Assembly (NCBI GenBank): GCA_028277985.1
Contig: JANQFG010000289.1
Location: 1 to 64,000, forward strand
Direction of reading: 5' to 3'
Length of the DNA: 64,000 bases
DNA from: a bacterium
Lineage (GTDB): Bacteria; Desulfobacterota; DSWW01
In this document: piece by piece, positions 31,699 to 40,917 of the stretch
Layout: each line of letters opens with the position of its first letter
How positions within the stretch are numbered: position 1 is the first letter of the stretch
Translations under genes and position numbers: made by a program
Notes under the pieces: model-generated
What the model was told of the DNA's origin: nothing
Seen by the model: the letters and a program-made list of their open reading frames with translations, nothing else
Database searches by the model: none

Positions 31699-33195
31699 CT
31701 ATGGGTTGCGCTTCCAACGGGTGCCGTGCGGTGTGTCCTCCAGCACGATTCCGAGGCCTCCCAGTTCGTCCCGGATCCGGTCCGCCTCTGCCCAGTTCTT
31801 CTCCTTTCGGGCCGTCTCCCGCTGCACGACCATCTCGTCGATCCGATCGTCGGTGAGCTCGGCATCTCCCGGCTGATCCGGCTTGCCGATCTTTCGAAAC
31901 CACGGGAGCGGGTCCTCGTGAAAGAGCCCCAGCACACCACCGATCTCTTTCAGGGACCGCCGAAAGGCCTTGAGCACTCCCTGGCCCTCTTCAGAACTCG
32001 CAAGATCACCCTCGTCGAGCCACCGGTTGAGAACCGTGGCCGCGCGAAAGAGTTCCCCGAGGGCCCCGGCCGTGTTGAGATCGTCGTCCATTTCCTGTCG
32101 GAATCGGTCCATGACGTTGCTGACGGTTTGCAGATCTTCCGGGTTCATACCCTTGGGCACCGGTTGCCCGGCTCCCCCCCCATCGTCAACCTCTCCGCAG
32201 ACCTCCTCGATCCTGAGCAGCGTGTTGTAGAAATAGTCGAGATTCTTCTTGGTGGTGCTCACGGTCTCCTTCGAGAAATCGACGGGTGACCTGTAGTGAT
32301 GAGACAGGAAGAACATGCGGAGGGTTTCCGGGTGCAGATCCTCGAGGGCGTCCCGGATCGTGATGAAATTCCCGAGAGATTTCGCCATCTTCTCCTTCTC
32401 CACGGTCAGCAGTCCGTTGTGGATCCACCACCGTGCGAAAGGCTTTCCTGTGGCCGCCTCGGATTGGGCGATCTCGTTCTCGTGATGCGGGAAGACCAGG
32501 TCCACGCCGCCCCCGTGGATGTCGAGGGTCTCACCGAGGAACTTGCGGCTCATGGCGGAGCATTCGATGTGCCAGCCGGGTCTTCCCTCGCCCCAGGGGC
32601 TCGGCCAGGAGGGCTCCCCCGGCTTGGTCCCCTTCCACAAGGCGAAGTCAAGCGGGTTCCTCTTCGATTCGTCCACCTCGACCCGCGCGCCCGCCATCAT
32701 TTCTTCAGTCTTCCGGTGGGTGAGCTTGCCGTAGTCGGCCATAGCCTCCACCGAGAAGTAGACACTCCCTTCGGAAACGTAGGCGAACCCCTTGTCCAGG
32801 AGTTCCTGGATGATTTCCAGCATCTCCGGGATCGTCTCGGTGGCCCTCGGTTCGTGGTCCGGCTTCATGACCCCGAGCACTTCCATGTCGTCGTGAAAGG
32901 CCTGCTCGAACTCCCGCGCGATCTGTTCCCACGAGACCCCTGCTTCCTGCGCCCGAACGATGATCTTGTCATCCACATCGGTGATATTCCGGATGTAGTG
33001 GACTCGAAATCCCCGGAACCGCAAGTAGCGAACCATGACATCAAAGACCACCTCTTTCCTGGCATGCCCGAGGTGACTCAGGTCATAGACCGTGGGCCCG
33101 CAGACGTACATCCGCACCTCCCCTTCGACCAGAGGCGTGAAGCTCTCCTTCGTCCGGGTCAGGGTGTTGTACAAGCTCAATGCTGGTGGCTGCAT
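31699..33195 (-). CDS. cysS: Cysteine--tRNA ligase
   Basis: A 498-residue class I synthetase. The zinc site includes Cys in YVCGPTVYD, the HIGH-type motif is HLGHAR, the remaining zinc ligands lie in GWHIECSAM and HHENE, and the KMSKS loop reads KMAKSLGN. A DALR anticodon-binding domain follows, and the C-terminal tail is extended. The ATG at 33195 has GAGGAG upstream. The uvrB start lies 15 bases downstream. Confidence 0.97.
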   Translation of the reverse strand: MQPPALSLYNTLTRTKESFTPLVEGEVRMYVCGPTVYDLSHLGHARKEVVFDVMVRYLRFRGFRVHYIRNITDVDDKIIVRAQEAGVSWEQIAREFEQAFHDDMEVLGVMKPDHEPRATETIPEMLEIIQELLDKGFAYVSEGSVYFSVEAMADYGKLTHRKTEEMMAGARVEVDESKRNPLDFALWKGTKPGEPSWPSPWGEGRPGWHIECSAMSRKFLGETLDIHGGGVDLVFPHHENEIAQSEAATGKPFARWWIHNGLLTVEKEKMAKSLGNFITIRDALEDLHPETLRMFFLSHHYRSPVDFSKETVSTTKKNLDYFYNTLLRIEEVCGEVDDGGGAGQPVPKGMNPEDLQTVSNVMDRFRQEMDDDLNTAGALGELFRAATVLNRWLDEGDLASSEEGQGVLKAFRRSLKEIGGVLGLFHEDPLPWFRKIGKPDQPGDAELTDDRIDEMVVQRETARKEKNWAEADRIRDELGGLGIVLEDTPHGTRWKRNP

Positions 33196-33230
33196 GGGTG
33201 TCGCTCCTCATGGCATGCAGATACGGAACA

Positions 33231-33250
33231 GGCAGCCCTCGCAGGCTGCC
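33231..33250. other. Small hairpin in carD-cysS spacer
   Basis: GGCAGCC (33231-33237) and GGCTGCC (33244-33250) form a perfect 7-bp stem with loop CTCGCA about 40 bases ahead of cysS. No T-run follows on either strand, so it is not an obvious terminator. A leader role in cysS expression is speculative. Confidence 0.35.
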
Positions 33251-33357
33251 GCAACGGCTGGGTCCGGATGATTACGATCTTACGATGTCGGGTGAAAATA
33301 GTAAAAGGTGGGAAGTCGTGCCGGAGAGTCTCGATGCGGCCCATCCTGAAGAGGGCA

Positions 33358-33873
33358 TCATCCCTTGAGCAGGTTCTGCATCTCCTTCCGGGTGGTCTCT
33401 TCCTTCTGCTCCTTGGCCACCGAAATCTCCTTGATCAAGAGATTCTGTGCCGTATCCAGGATTTTCTTCTCGCCGAAGGAGAGCTCTTTCACCCTTTTCA
33501 GACGAAACAGGACCCGGAGCACTTCCGCGATCTCGAAGACCGACCCGGTCTTGATCTTCTCGGTGTATTGCCGGTACCTTCGATTCCACGTCTGGTTGTT
33601 GTCCCGGGGCATCTCCTTCTGCTTCAGGATCGTGTAGACCTTGTTCACTTCCTTTTCGGAGATGACCTGTCGCAGACCGACCGAATTCACATTGCTCTTG
33701 GGTATCATGATCGTCATGCCGTTGTTCAGAATACGCATGACATAGAAGAGTTGCTCGTTCCCGGAGATGACCTTTCTTTCAATCGCCTCGATGATGCCTA
33801 CCCCGTGTCCGGGGTAGACGGCTTTGTCGCCAACGCTGAAGTCCCGCGAATTATCACAAACAGGTGGATTCAT
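33358..33873 (-). CDS. CarD-family transcriptional regulator
   Basis: A 171-residue protein. Its N-terminal RNA-polymerase-interacting domain starts FSVGDKAVYPGHGVG, and a Tudor-like fold with IPKSNVNSVGLR follows. The C-terminal helical DNA-binding domain includes NRRYRQYTEKIKTGS. CarD proteins bind the RNAP beta subunit and stabilise open complexes, notably at rRNA promoters, and related myxobacterial and delta-group proteins act in stress responses. The gene heads the minus-strand carD-cysS-uvrB-uvrC series. Confidence 0.93.
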   Translation of the reverse strand: MNPPVCDNSRDFSVGDKAVYPGHGVGIIEAIERKVISGNEQLFYVMRILNNGMTIMIPKSNVNSVGLRQVISEKEVNKVYTILKQKEMPRDNNQTWNRRYRQYTEKIKTGSVFEIAEVLRVLFRLKRVKELSFGEKKILDTAQNLLIKEISVAKEQKEETTRKEMQNLLKG

Positions 33874-34199
33874 GTCCCCCCCCGATTATGTGCGCCTCAA
33901 GAAATCCCCGATTTCATCACCCATGGATCATGATCCTGCTCTGCCGTTCACCTCCTCATGGTCGGTTGCACCGTTTGCGGGCCGTCTGTATCTGTATGTA
34001 CTTCTTTCACTGCGTCACGATCCAAACCAATCGTGACATGGTAGCATCCCCTCGATCATCCCGTCAAGAACACAGCAGGCCTCCCGCGGAGGTGCTCACA
34101 GGGCGAAGGCGTTTGACGTCGACGATCGTGCATGGTAAGGTTGAATCTTCTTTTCTATAACTATTTCAATGAGTTACTCAAGACACCAAAGGCGGATCC
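33874..34199. other. Divergent promoter region between carD and an activase gene
   Basis: 326 bases without a convincing gene. It must contain the carD promoter (minus) and probably a promoter for the plus-strand activase at 34200. The stretch just before 34200 is AT-rich (CTTTTCTATAACTATTTC). I see no repeat or RNA element. Confidence 0.4.
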
Positions 34200-35021
34200 G
34201 TGAACCGGGAACCAGAAGGCAAGAGAGGCGACCTGCTCGTGGCGGGCGTCGACTCGGGCAGCACAACGACCAAAGCGATCCTGCTCGACCGGGATAGGAA
34301 GATCGTTTCATCCACCATCATGCCCACGGGGGCGGACAGCCGGGAGGCCTCGCGGCGCGCGCTGACCCAGGCGCTGGAGGGGCTCGGAGCCCCTCAATCC
34401 GAGCTCGCCTTTGTCGTGGCAACCGGGTACGGCAGGGAAATCGCGGGCGAGGCAAATGGAACGGTCACGGAAATCACCTGTCATGCTCGTGGCGTTCATG
34501 CCCTGATGGATCAAACGCGGACCATCATCGATATCGGCGGCCAGGACAGCAAGGCGATCAGGATCAACGGACAGGGCCGGGTTCAGGATTTTGCCATGAA
34601 CGACAAGTGCGCCGCAGGAACCGGCCGCTTCCTGGAGGTCATGGGCCGGAGTCTGGGTGTTCCCCTGAACGCGATGGGCGAACGTGCCAAGGAGGCGACA
34701 AAGGACGTCCGTGTGAGCAGCATGTGCACCGTCTTTGCCGAGTCCGAGGTGGTCTCTCTCGTGGCAAAGGGTGAGAAGGTCGAGGACATCCTGAACGGCA
34801 TCCATCAGGCGATCGCCGACCGGGTAGCGAGCCTTGCCCTTCGGGTCGGGCTCGAACTGCCGGCGGCGGTTACCGGGGGAGTGGCCATGAACAGCGGCGT
34901 GGTGCGGGCCCTGGAGTCGAGGCTCGAGACCCGGGTGGTCGTGCCCGAGGACCCGCAACTCACCGGCGCACTCGGTGCAGCCATGATCGCCTGGGACCGG
35001 CTGGAGAAGGGTGATGGTTGA
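34200..35021 (+). CDS. 2-hydroxyacyl-CoA dehydratase/benzoyl-CoA reductase-type activator ATPase
   Basis: A 273-residue BcrAD/BadFG/HgdC-type protein of the ASKHA fold. It has GVDSGSTTTKAILLD near the N-terminus, the second phosphate motif IIDIGGQDSKAI, and ALGAAMIAW at the end. The two cysteines that hold the dimer-bridging [4Fe-4S] cluster are present in MNDKCAAGTGRF and SSMCTVFAESEV. Such activators use ATP to push one low-potential electron into a dehydratase or reductase. No dehydratase subunits are adjacent. The start is GTG at 34200. It overlaps the next gene by eight bases. Confidence 0.9.
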   Translation: MNREPEGKRGDLLVAGVDSGSTTTKAILLDRDRKIVSSTIMPTGADSREASRRALTQALEGLGAPQSELAFVVATGYGREIAGEANGTVTEITCHARGVHALMDQTRTIIDIGGQDSKAIRINGQGRVQDFAMNDKCAAGTGRFLEVMGRSLGVPLNAMGERAKEATKDVRVSSMCTVFAESEVVSLVAKGEKVEDILNGIHQAIADRVASLALRVGLELPAAVTGGVAMNSGVVRALESRLETRVVVPEDPQLTGALGAAMIAWDRLEKGDG

Positions 35022-35436
35022 CCAGGGCTCCGGCACCTCGGAATCGACGAGGAAAGAGGTGTACCATTTTCCGGTGCAGATCTACTATGAGGACACGGAC
35101 TTCTCGGGCGTGGTCTACCACGCCAATTATCTGAAGTACTTCGAAAGGGCCCGGGAGAACCTGATAGGAACCGAAGCGCTCGTCAAGCTCTGGGAGGAGG
35201 AAGGGCTCGGGTTTTCCGTGTACAAGGTCGAAATGGGCTTTTTTGACGGCGCAGTCTTCGGGGATCTGCTGGACATACGAACCACGGTCGAGCAGGACGG
35301 CAAGTACAGGCTCGTGTTTCACCAGGAGGCATGGAGGCCCGAAGGCAAGAAGCCTGCCGTGACGGCCGAAATCGAGATGGTCTGTCTGGATAGAAGCCGG
35401 CAGGTGAAGCCGATCCCGACTCTGCGTCTGGGGTGA
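35014..35436 (+). CDS. YbgC-like acyl-CoA thioesterase (hot-dog fold)
   Basis: About 140 residues of the 4-hydroxybenzoyl-CoA thioesterase/YbgC family. The segment YYEDTDFSGVVYHANYLKYF holds the catalytic Asp (of DFSG) and the hot-dog core. It hydrolyses acyl-CoA thioesters, but the substrate is not evident. The start overlaps the end of the activator gene, so the two are translationally coupled. No tol-pal genes follow, so a function with the activator and CoA-ester metabolism is an inference. Confidence 0.88.
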   Translation: MVDQGSGTSESTRKEVYHFPVQIYYEDTDFSGVVYHANYLKYFERARENLIGTEALVKLWEEEGLGFSVYKVEMGFFDGAVFGDLLDIRTTVEQDGKYRLVFHQEAWRPEGKKPAVTAEIEMVCLDRSRQVKPIPTLRLG

Positions 35437-35450
35437 CCCGTCGGCGGTCC

Positions 35451-36611
35451 TCAGCCCAGGAAGATGGTCAGGAGCATCGTCCCGAAATCACTTCGGTTTT
35501 CCGTCTTGAAGTTCTCCGGGTCCTGCAGGCCGGCAAGGCCATGGTACCGGTAGGAGAGGACCACCCTGCTGTACCCCACGACAATGCCCCCCGACAGGCT
35601 GAGAAACCAGTCATCCCGGTTCCCTTCTCGGCTGTCCCGAAACGTATTTCCGTCCGTCGGCAGCCATCGCAGAACGCCGAATCCCTGCGTTCCGATGAAG
35701 GCGTAAACCTGAATCTTCTTCCGCGGGGGCTTGAGGCCCACCATGCACTCGGCCCCGCCGAGAAGCGGTGTAACCCCGTAGTTCTCCGGAAGTCGGAAGC
35801 CTATTCGCCCCATGACGCCCATATTGGCGCCGATGTAGTAGTTGCCGAACCCGGCCCCGCCGTTGCAGGAGATATCGAGCCCGAACCGATCGGGTGGAGC
35901 CCGCCTCAGGATCCTGCGATTGTACTGGTAGAAAAGATTCACGATCGGCTCGTTCTTGAGCTGCGAGTCCCAGCCCTGCGGCCGGGGGGAGTCGATGATC
36001 TCGTGGATCCATCTCTGTACATCTTCCGCGCCCGTGGCGGGACCGACCAGCCCGAGCCTGAGCGTGAATTGATGACTGGCGATTTCGCTCATGGAGAACA
36101 GGGAGCTGTCCAGATACATGACCCCTGCGTAGGGATGTTCCCCGGGAGGGGGTTCCGGGGCCCTGATGTCGGTGGGGGTGTACATCTCCATGCCCAGCAG
36201 GAACTGCACGTAGTTCCGATAGCCATCCTGGTTCACCGTGGGCAGAAACGAGAAAGCGTTCGCGATCTTGCGGTGCAAATTCCTCTCGCCGTAAGTTTCG
36301 GTGGCTGCTGAAGTCCATGAGAATCCCAGGCCGCCCGTGTACTTGTTGTCGTTTCCGGTCATGAAGTCGTTGTCGAAGTACGCGGAGGCAGCCCCGGTGA
36401 AAGATTCTGCGGGCATACCTCCCGCCCATGCAGGGAACATGGACGGATCGGTTCCATGCTCCGCTTGCGCAGGCAAGGCCCAGAGCACGGCGACCAGGAA
36501 GAGGAAGAGTCGGGTCGAGCTGCGTCTCGCGAGAGAGAATGAAGGGATATAGCCCGGCTCCCGGCGGTCGGAGCCGACGACCGGCCTTCGGGGGATCAGG
36601 CTCCTCCACAT
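35451..36611 (-). CDS. LpxR-like outer-membrane lipid A 3'-O-deacylase family protein
   Basis: About 386 residues, exported (hydrophobic LFLFLVAVLWALPAQA cleavage region), with alternating beta-barrel strands and a terminal aromatic/hydrophobic strand. The LpxR (DUF2219) hallmarks are visible: NDFMTGNDNKYTGGLGFSW near the mature N-terminus, HPYAGVMYLDSSL, and the helix DVQRWIHEIID whose His corresponds to the catalytic His. LpxR removes the 3' acyloxyacyl group from lipid A. The start is uncertain (36611 ATG or 36635 GTG). It converges on the thioesterase gene with a 14-base gap. Confidence 0.8.
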   Translation of the reverse strand: MWRSLIPRRPVVGSDRREPGYIPSFSLARRSSTRLFLFLVAVLWALPAQAEHGTDPSMFPAWAGGMPAESFTGAASAYFDNDFMTGNDNKYTGGLGFSWTSAATETYGERNLHRKIANAFSFLPTVNQDGYRNYVQFLLGMEMYTPTDIRAPEPPPGEHPYAGVMYLDSSLFSMSEIASHQFTLRLGLVGPATGAEDVQRWIHEIIDSPRPQGWDSQLKNEPIVNLFYQYNRRILRRAPPDRFGLDISCNGGAGFGNYYIGANMGVMGRIGFRLPENYGVTPLLGGAECMVGLKPPRKKIQVYAFIGTQGFGVLRWLPTDGNTFRDSREGNRDDWFLSLSGGIVVGYSRVVLSYRYHGLAGLQDPENFKTENRSDFGTMLLTIFLG

Positions 36612-36706
36612 TCTTATGAGGGTCAAAGGTGGCACGGGGAGGATTCCGTTATGCTTCTATGAAGGCTTCCTAAAGCTTAGAAGAATGCCACGGACCGCGG
36701 CGGAAG

Positions 36707-39517
36707 TCAAAAATGCGAACGCCTTCTCAGAAGCACCACGATGAGCAAAGGCACGACAAAAGCGCAAAGAAGACCGATTCGGTTGGATACCGACACGACC
36801 TCGGAGCCGTGGCCGGCAGCCTCTGCGGAAGCGGGGGCCGTCCACAGGGACGGGGACGACTCGGAATACTTGATCGTGAAGTAGTCTTCTCGAGTGCCAC
36901 GTCCGATGCTTCCCCCTGCCACGTATACTGCGCCCGCACCGTCCACTGCGATGGAGGTGGCTTCATCGATGCAGCGGGCCCGCCCGTCGTAAGCAACCTT
37001 CCACAGTTCCGTGCCGAAGGGACTGTACTTGATCGTGACCACATCGTTCATGACCATGTAGTAGGCGGACCGGTTGCCGGTCACGTACACATTCCCGGCA
37101 TTGTCCAGAGCCACATCGGTTGCCCTCTCATCCCAGAAGTACAGATCCAGCAGCCCTTCGTAGCGGGCCACCCACAACTCGTTGCCGTCCGGGTCGTACT
37201 TCACCGTGGCGTAGTCAGACGTGGAGGTAGCCCCGCTCGCATGGAACTCAGGGCTGCACGTAGCCCCGGAGGTTCTCCTCGGGGCCGGTTCGCCCACGAA
37301 TAGCGCGCACTGTGTCAGCGGGGCAAAACCCGGCGTGAGGAAGCTCTTGCTCTCTCCCGTCACGTAGACGTTGCCCACGCTGTCCACGGTTAGGGCGGCA
37401 GGCCAGTCAGAGCTGTGCCCGTAACCGTCTCCCGGCCCCTCGTACTCGGCGATCCAGAGCTCATTGCCATCCGGGTCATACTTCACCGTGACATAGTTAT
37501 AGTTGCCGCAGGTGACGATCACGTTGTTCCACTGGTCAACGGCCAGATCGGCGAACTCGATACAACCCGGCTGCTCCACCCACAGTTCGTTGCCCTGGGA
37601 GTCGTACTTGATCAGAACCACGTCGTTGTATGCGGACTCGAAGGAGCTATTCCCTGCCACCACCACGTTCCCTGTGGCGTCCAGGGCCACGATCGCGGCG
37701 ACATCCGGGCCGCCCAGAGGACCGTCGTAGAAAGCTTCCCAGAGCGTGTTGCCTGCCGAGTCGTACTTGAGGGTGTGGAAATCGATGCCGGAACCGGCCC
37801 GATATGCGGAACCGGTGACAAAGATATCCCCCTGAGCGTCTACCGCAACGGATGTACCACTGTCTTGCGAGGCCCAGACAAGCCCGCCGTCCGGATCGAG
37901 TTTGACGGTTCCCTTGTCTGTTCCCGCCAGGAGCAGGTTGCCGCCCGGATCCCCGGCGACAGCAGTGCCTCCGTCGTCCGCGACCCAGAGTCGACTACCC
38001 GTCTGGCTGTACTTGATCGTTCCGCTCGACCCGGTCACGTAGAGGCCCTCTCCATCAACAAGAAGTATCGCTTCCGCACGATCGGAGCCGGGGCCCTCGC
38101 CACTGTAACCCACCTCCCAGATCCGGTCGCCCGCCGAATCGAACACCACGGTCGCATAGTCCCCTTCAGGCATGTATGGGAAACGTTCTTCATCCTCCCC
38201 GCGTGTAATTCGCGTCCGGGAGACCCCAACGACGGCCACACGCTCCAGGGCGTTGACCGCGACCGCCTCGGCCCGGTCCACGCCCTGCCGAGGGCCGTTG
38301 TAGGTCGACACCCAGAGCGGGTTTCCGTCCGGGTCGTACTTCACCGTGGCAAAGTCCTCGTTACCGCATGTCGCAACGTATCCGACCACGAGGAGGTTGC
38401 CCGCGGCGTCCAACGCCAGATCCTGGGCACCGTCCTCCCCGTGATCCGGGCCGTCATGGCGGGCAACCCAGAGCTCATTGCCGTCCGGATCATACTTCAC
38501 GGTCGCCAGATCACCCAGCGTGTCAATTCCTACACTTCGACCCGTCACGTATGCATTGCTGGAAGCGTCCAGGACCACACGGGCAGGCCAGTCCCAATCA
38601 TGGGCAGGGCCATCGTAGCGGGCCGTCCAGAGTTCGTTGCCCTCCGGATCGTACCTCGAGGTCAGGTAGTCATAGTAGGGGTCAGGAGAGACAGCACGGG
38701 CACGGCCGGTCACGACGGCATTCCCCGCGTCGTCAACGGCCACGTCATAGGGCGTAGAGCCGCCGTAGGGCGCACACCAGAGTTCATTCCCGGAAGCGTC
38801 GAGCTTGACGGTCCCCGCGCTCCCGGTGACGTAGACATTCCCTGCTGCGTCCAAGGCTATCGCTGTGGCATAGGCGCTCTCCGACTCAGGGTGATCGTGA
38901 CGGGCCACCCAGACCGTATTGCCGTCCGGGTCGTATTTGATCGTAGCGTAGTCGTCGGAGTAGTCCTCGTCCCCGCTCGTCCCGGTCACGTATACGTTTC
39001 CTTCCCCGTCCACTTCGAGGCCTCGGACGGTGTCGTCGCGGTTGCCCGGACCATCGTAGCGCGCGACCCAGAGCTGGTTGCCGTCCGGATCGTACTTTAT
39101 CGTCACATAGTCATAAAGGTAGTAGACCCATTGATCACGATGGTACACGCCGATCGAGCCGGCCACGTACACGTTGCCGTCCCCGTCCATTGCGATGTGC
39201 TGCGCACCGTCGTACAGATCCCAATCGTAACGGGCGACCCATAGCTCGTTTCCCTCGGCGTCATACTTGATCGTGGTGAGGTCAGAGCCTGCTCCCGCTC
39301 CGGTGCTGTCCCCCGTCACGGCCACATTGCCCTGATCGTCCATGGCGACGGCCCAGGCATGGTCCATTCCATTGGGCGGGCCGTCGTACCGCTCCACCCA
39401 CGCCCTGCCGGGAGATGCACCCCGGACTTCGGCCATGGGGACGAGCGAAAACAAGAGACTGGAAACGCAAACCAAGACCGCGCATCGGGACGGCAAGAAG
39501 TGCCCTCTGACGACCAT
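36707..39517 (-). CDS. Secreted SBBP-type beta-propeller repeat protein with C-terminal anchor
   Basis: A 936-residue exported protein. After a signal peptide (about 1-33) comes a long series of repeats of about 50-70 residues with the pattern VALDxxGNVYVTGxS...ATVKYDPDGNELWVARYDGP. This matches seven-bladed SBBP (DUF7948/beta-propeller) repeats. The C-terminus carries SAEAAGHGS, a hydrophobic helix with VVPLLIVVLL and an RRRSHF tail, which looks like a membrane anchor or sorting signal. The ATG at 39517 has AGGAG upstream. Some repeats are interrupted by short loops. The ligand and role are unknown. Confidence 0.9.
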   Translation of the reverse strand: MVVRGHFLPSRCAVLVCVSSLLFSLVPMAEVRGASPGRAWVERYDGPPNGMDHAWAVAMDDQGNVAVTGDSTGAGAGSDLTTIKYDAEGNELWVARYDWDLYDGAQHIAMDGDGNVYVAGSIGVYHRDQWVYYLYDYVTIKYDPDGNQLWVARYDGPGNRDDTVRGLEVDGEGNVYVTGTSGDEDYSDDYATIKYDPDGNTVWVARHDHPESESAYATAIALDAAGNVYVTGSAGTVKLDASGNELWCAPYGGSTPYDVAVDDAGNAVVTGRARAVSPDPYYDYLTSRYDPEGNELWTARYDGPAHDWDWPARVVLDASSNAYVTGRSVGIDTLGDLATVKYDPDGNELWVARHDGPDHGEDGAQDLALDAAGNLLVVGYVATCGNEDFATVKYDPDGNPLWVSTYNGPRQGVDRAEAVAVNALERVAVVGVSRTRITRGEDEERFPYMPEGDYATVVFDSAGDRIWEVGYSGEGPGSDRAEAILLVDGEGLYVTGSSGTIKYSQTGSRLWVADDGGTAVAGDPGGNLLLAGTDKGTVKLDPDGGLVWASQDSGTSVAVDAQGDIFVTGSAYRAGSGIDFHTLKYDSAGNTLWEAFYDGPLGGPDVAAIVALDATGNVVVAGNSSFESAYNDVVLIKYDSQGNELWVEQPGCIEFADLAVDQWNNVIVTCGNYNYVTVKYDPDGNELWIAEYEGPGDGYGHSSDWPAALTVDSVGNVYVTGESKSFLTPGFAPLTQCALFVGEPAPRRTSGATCSPEFHASGATSTSDYATVKYDPDGNELWVARYEGLLDLYFWDERATDVALDNAGNVYVTGNRSAYYMVMNDVVTIKYSPFGTELWKVAYDGRARCIDEATSIAVDGAGAVYVAGGSIGRGTREDYFTIKYSESSPSLWTAPASAEAAGHGSEVVSVSNRIGLLCAFVVPLLIVVLLRRRSHF

Positions 39518-39628
39518 CACAGCGCTCCTTTCCTAGGAGGGGGGTAGAGTCCTAGATCGGTGGAGACAAAGTCAGTTTAAGATTGAGAATCTTGTTATGT
39601 CAAAGGTTTTTGTCTGCTCCCTCCGCCA

Positions 39629-40816
39629 TCAACCACCGGCCGCCGTTTCCCTCTGCCGCATGGGCCCGCCTATGACCGGGACCGTCCGCTTCTCCTCCCC
39701 GGTCTGTACCTCCAATGAGAGAGATTCTCCCTCCCGGAGAGACGCAACCCTTACAAGAAATGGAATCTTATCCATTGCGACTCCGTTCACCAGCAAAATC
39801 ACGTCGTTGACCACGATGCCAGCGTGAGCCGCCGCCCCACCTTCGTCAACGTGAGTGACGACCAGACCCTCCGCCGTACCCAAACCGAGCCTCTCCATTC
39901 TCTCTGCGTTGTTCCTGCTCACCGTGATCCCGACCGAGCCTCTGCGAACCGGCCCCTGCTTCAGTTGATCCAGCACGGCGAGGGCCACATCACTCGGGAC
40001 GGCAAACCCCAGATTCTGTCCCCGCGAAAAGACCGCCGTGTTGATCCCGATCACCTTCCCGTTCGAAAGGAAGAGCGGGCCTCCGCTGTTTCCCGGATTC
40101 AGAGCCGCGTCGGTCTGCAGGTAGTCGAAGTAGGGACCATGCCTCGTAAGGGAACTGATCACCCCGGTGGTCACGCTCTGGGTCAACCCGTACGGGTTTC
40201 CGATCGCCACGACGAGATCCCCCACCTCCACTTCGTCCAAGTCCTGAAAGGCAACCGCCGGAAGCCTCTCTCCGGCCGGCAGTCTCACCCGAATCATTGC
40301 GAGGTCGGTCTCCTTTTCGAAGCCGACCACCTCCCCTTCTCTCTTGGTTCCGTCTCGGAAGGAAACCACCACCTGCTTGGCGCGCCCCACCACGTGATAG
40401 TTGGTGAGGACATATCCCTCCGGGTCGATCGTGAATCCGGTTCCCTCGCTTCTCGCCTTGCGGCCCGCCTGGCCGGGTCCGCACACGACCCGTGTTGCCT
40501 CATCTACGGCCGTACAGGGCAGCACGCACGCCACCAGCCAGATGGCACCGAACACAGACCCCACGATCTTGCCCACCAGCGGCTGCTCCTTCGGCGCCGC
40601 TTCCGCCGGGCCTTGCATTCTTTGCTCCAACCTGGAGACCTCGGCAATGATCTGGACCACTGCGTCCTGGTTTTCGCGAACCACCCGGGCGAAGGAAGCC
40701 TTCCACTCCTTTTCCGGCTCCGGTTGCGCGCGGAGAGGCGAAACGGATGATGCAACGATCATGGAAGCACAGATCATCACCCGAAAGACATCCCGCAAAT
40801 GCCTTTGGAGCGGCAT
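39629..40816 (-). CDS. HtrA/Deg-type periplasmic serine protease with one PDZ domain
   Basis: About 395 residues. A signal peptide ends near SPLRAQ. A coiled segment and a short hydrophobic, Cys-containing stretch (GAIWLVACVLPC) precede a trypsin-like domain with His in TNYHVVG, Asp in EKETDLAMI and Ser in NPGNSGGPL. A PDZ domain follows (about 300-380). The family degrades misfolded envelope proteins. The start is uncertain between the TTG at 40831 and the ATG at 40816. It is divergent from the redox operon at 40918. Confidence 0.9.
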   Translation of the reverse strand: MPLQRHLRDVFRVMICASMIVASSVSPLRAQPEPEKEWKASFARVVRENQDAVVQIIAEVSRLEQRMQGPAEAAPKEQPLVGKIVGSVFGAIWLVACVLPCTAVDEATRVVCGPGQAGRKARSEGTGFTIDPEGYVLTNYHVVGRAKQVVVSFRDGTKREGEVVGFEKETDLAMIRVRLPAGERLPAVAFQDLDEVEVGDLVVAIGNPYGLTQSVTTGVISSLTRHGPYFDYLQTDAALNPGNSGGPLFLSNGKVIGINTAVFSRGQNLGFAVPSDVALAVLDQLKQGPVRRGSVGITVSRNNAERMERLGLGTAEGLVVTHVDEGGAAAHAGIVVNDVILLVNGVAMDKIPFLVRVASLREGESLSLEVQTGEEKRTVPVIGGPMRQRETAAGG

Positions 40817-40855
40817 TTCGTACGCTCTCAAATCCTCGTCCCCCTTGCTGTTCTT

Positions 40856-40885
40856 TTGACAATGATCCTTTGCGGCGGCTATTAT
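40856..40885 (+). promoter_or_regulatory. Sigma70-type promoter for the frhB-like/iorAB operon
   Basis: TTGACA (40856-40861) and TATTAT (40880-40885) are separated by 18 bases and lie 33 bases ahead of the operon's first ATG at 40918. Both boxes are close to consensus. Confidence 0.55.
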
Positions 40886-40917
40886 TTCAGTTTACTCTTT
40901 GAATGAAAAGGCGCCCC

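Noticed and set aside
36707-39517. Repeated DNA resembling a satellite or CRISPR-like array
   Set aside because: The periodicity follows an uninterrupted reading frame of SBBP-type protein repeats, with no regular spacers.
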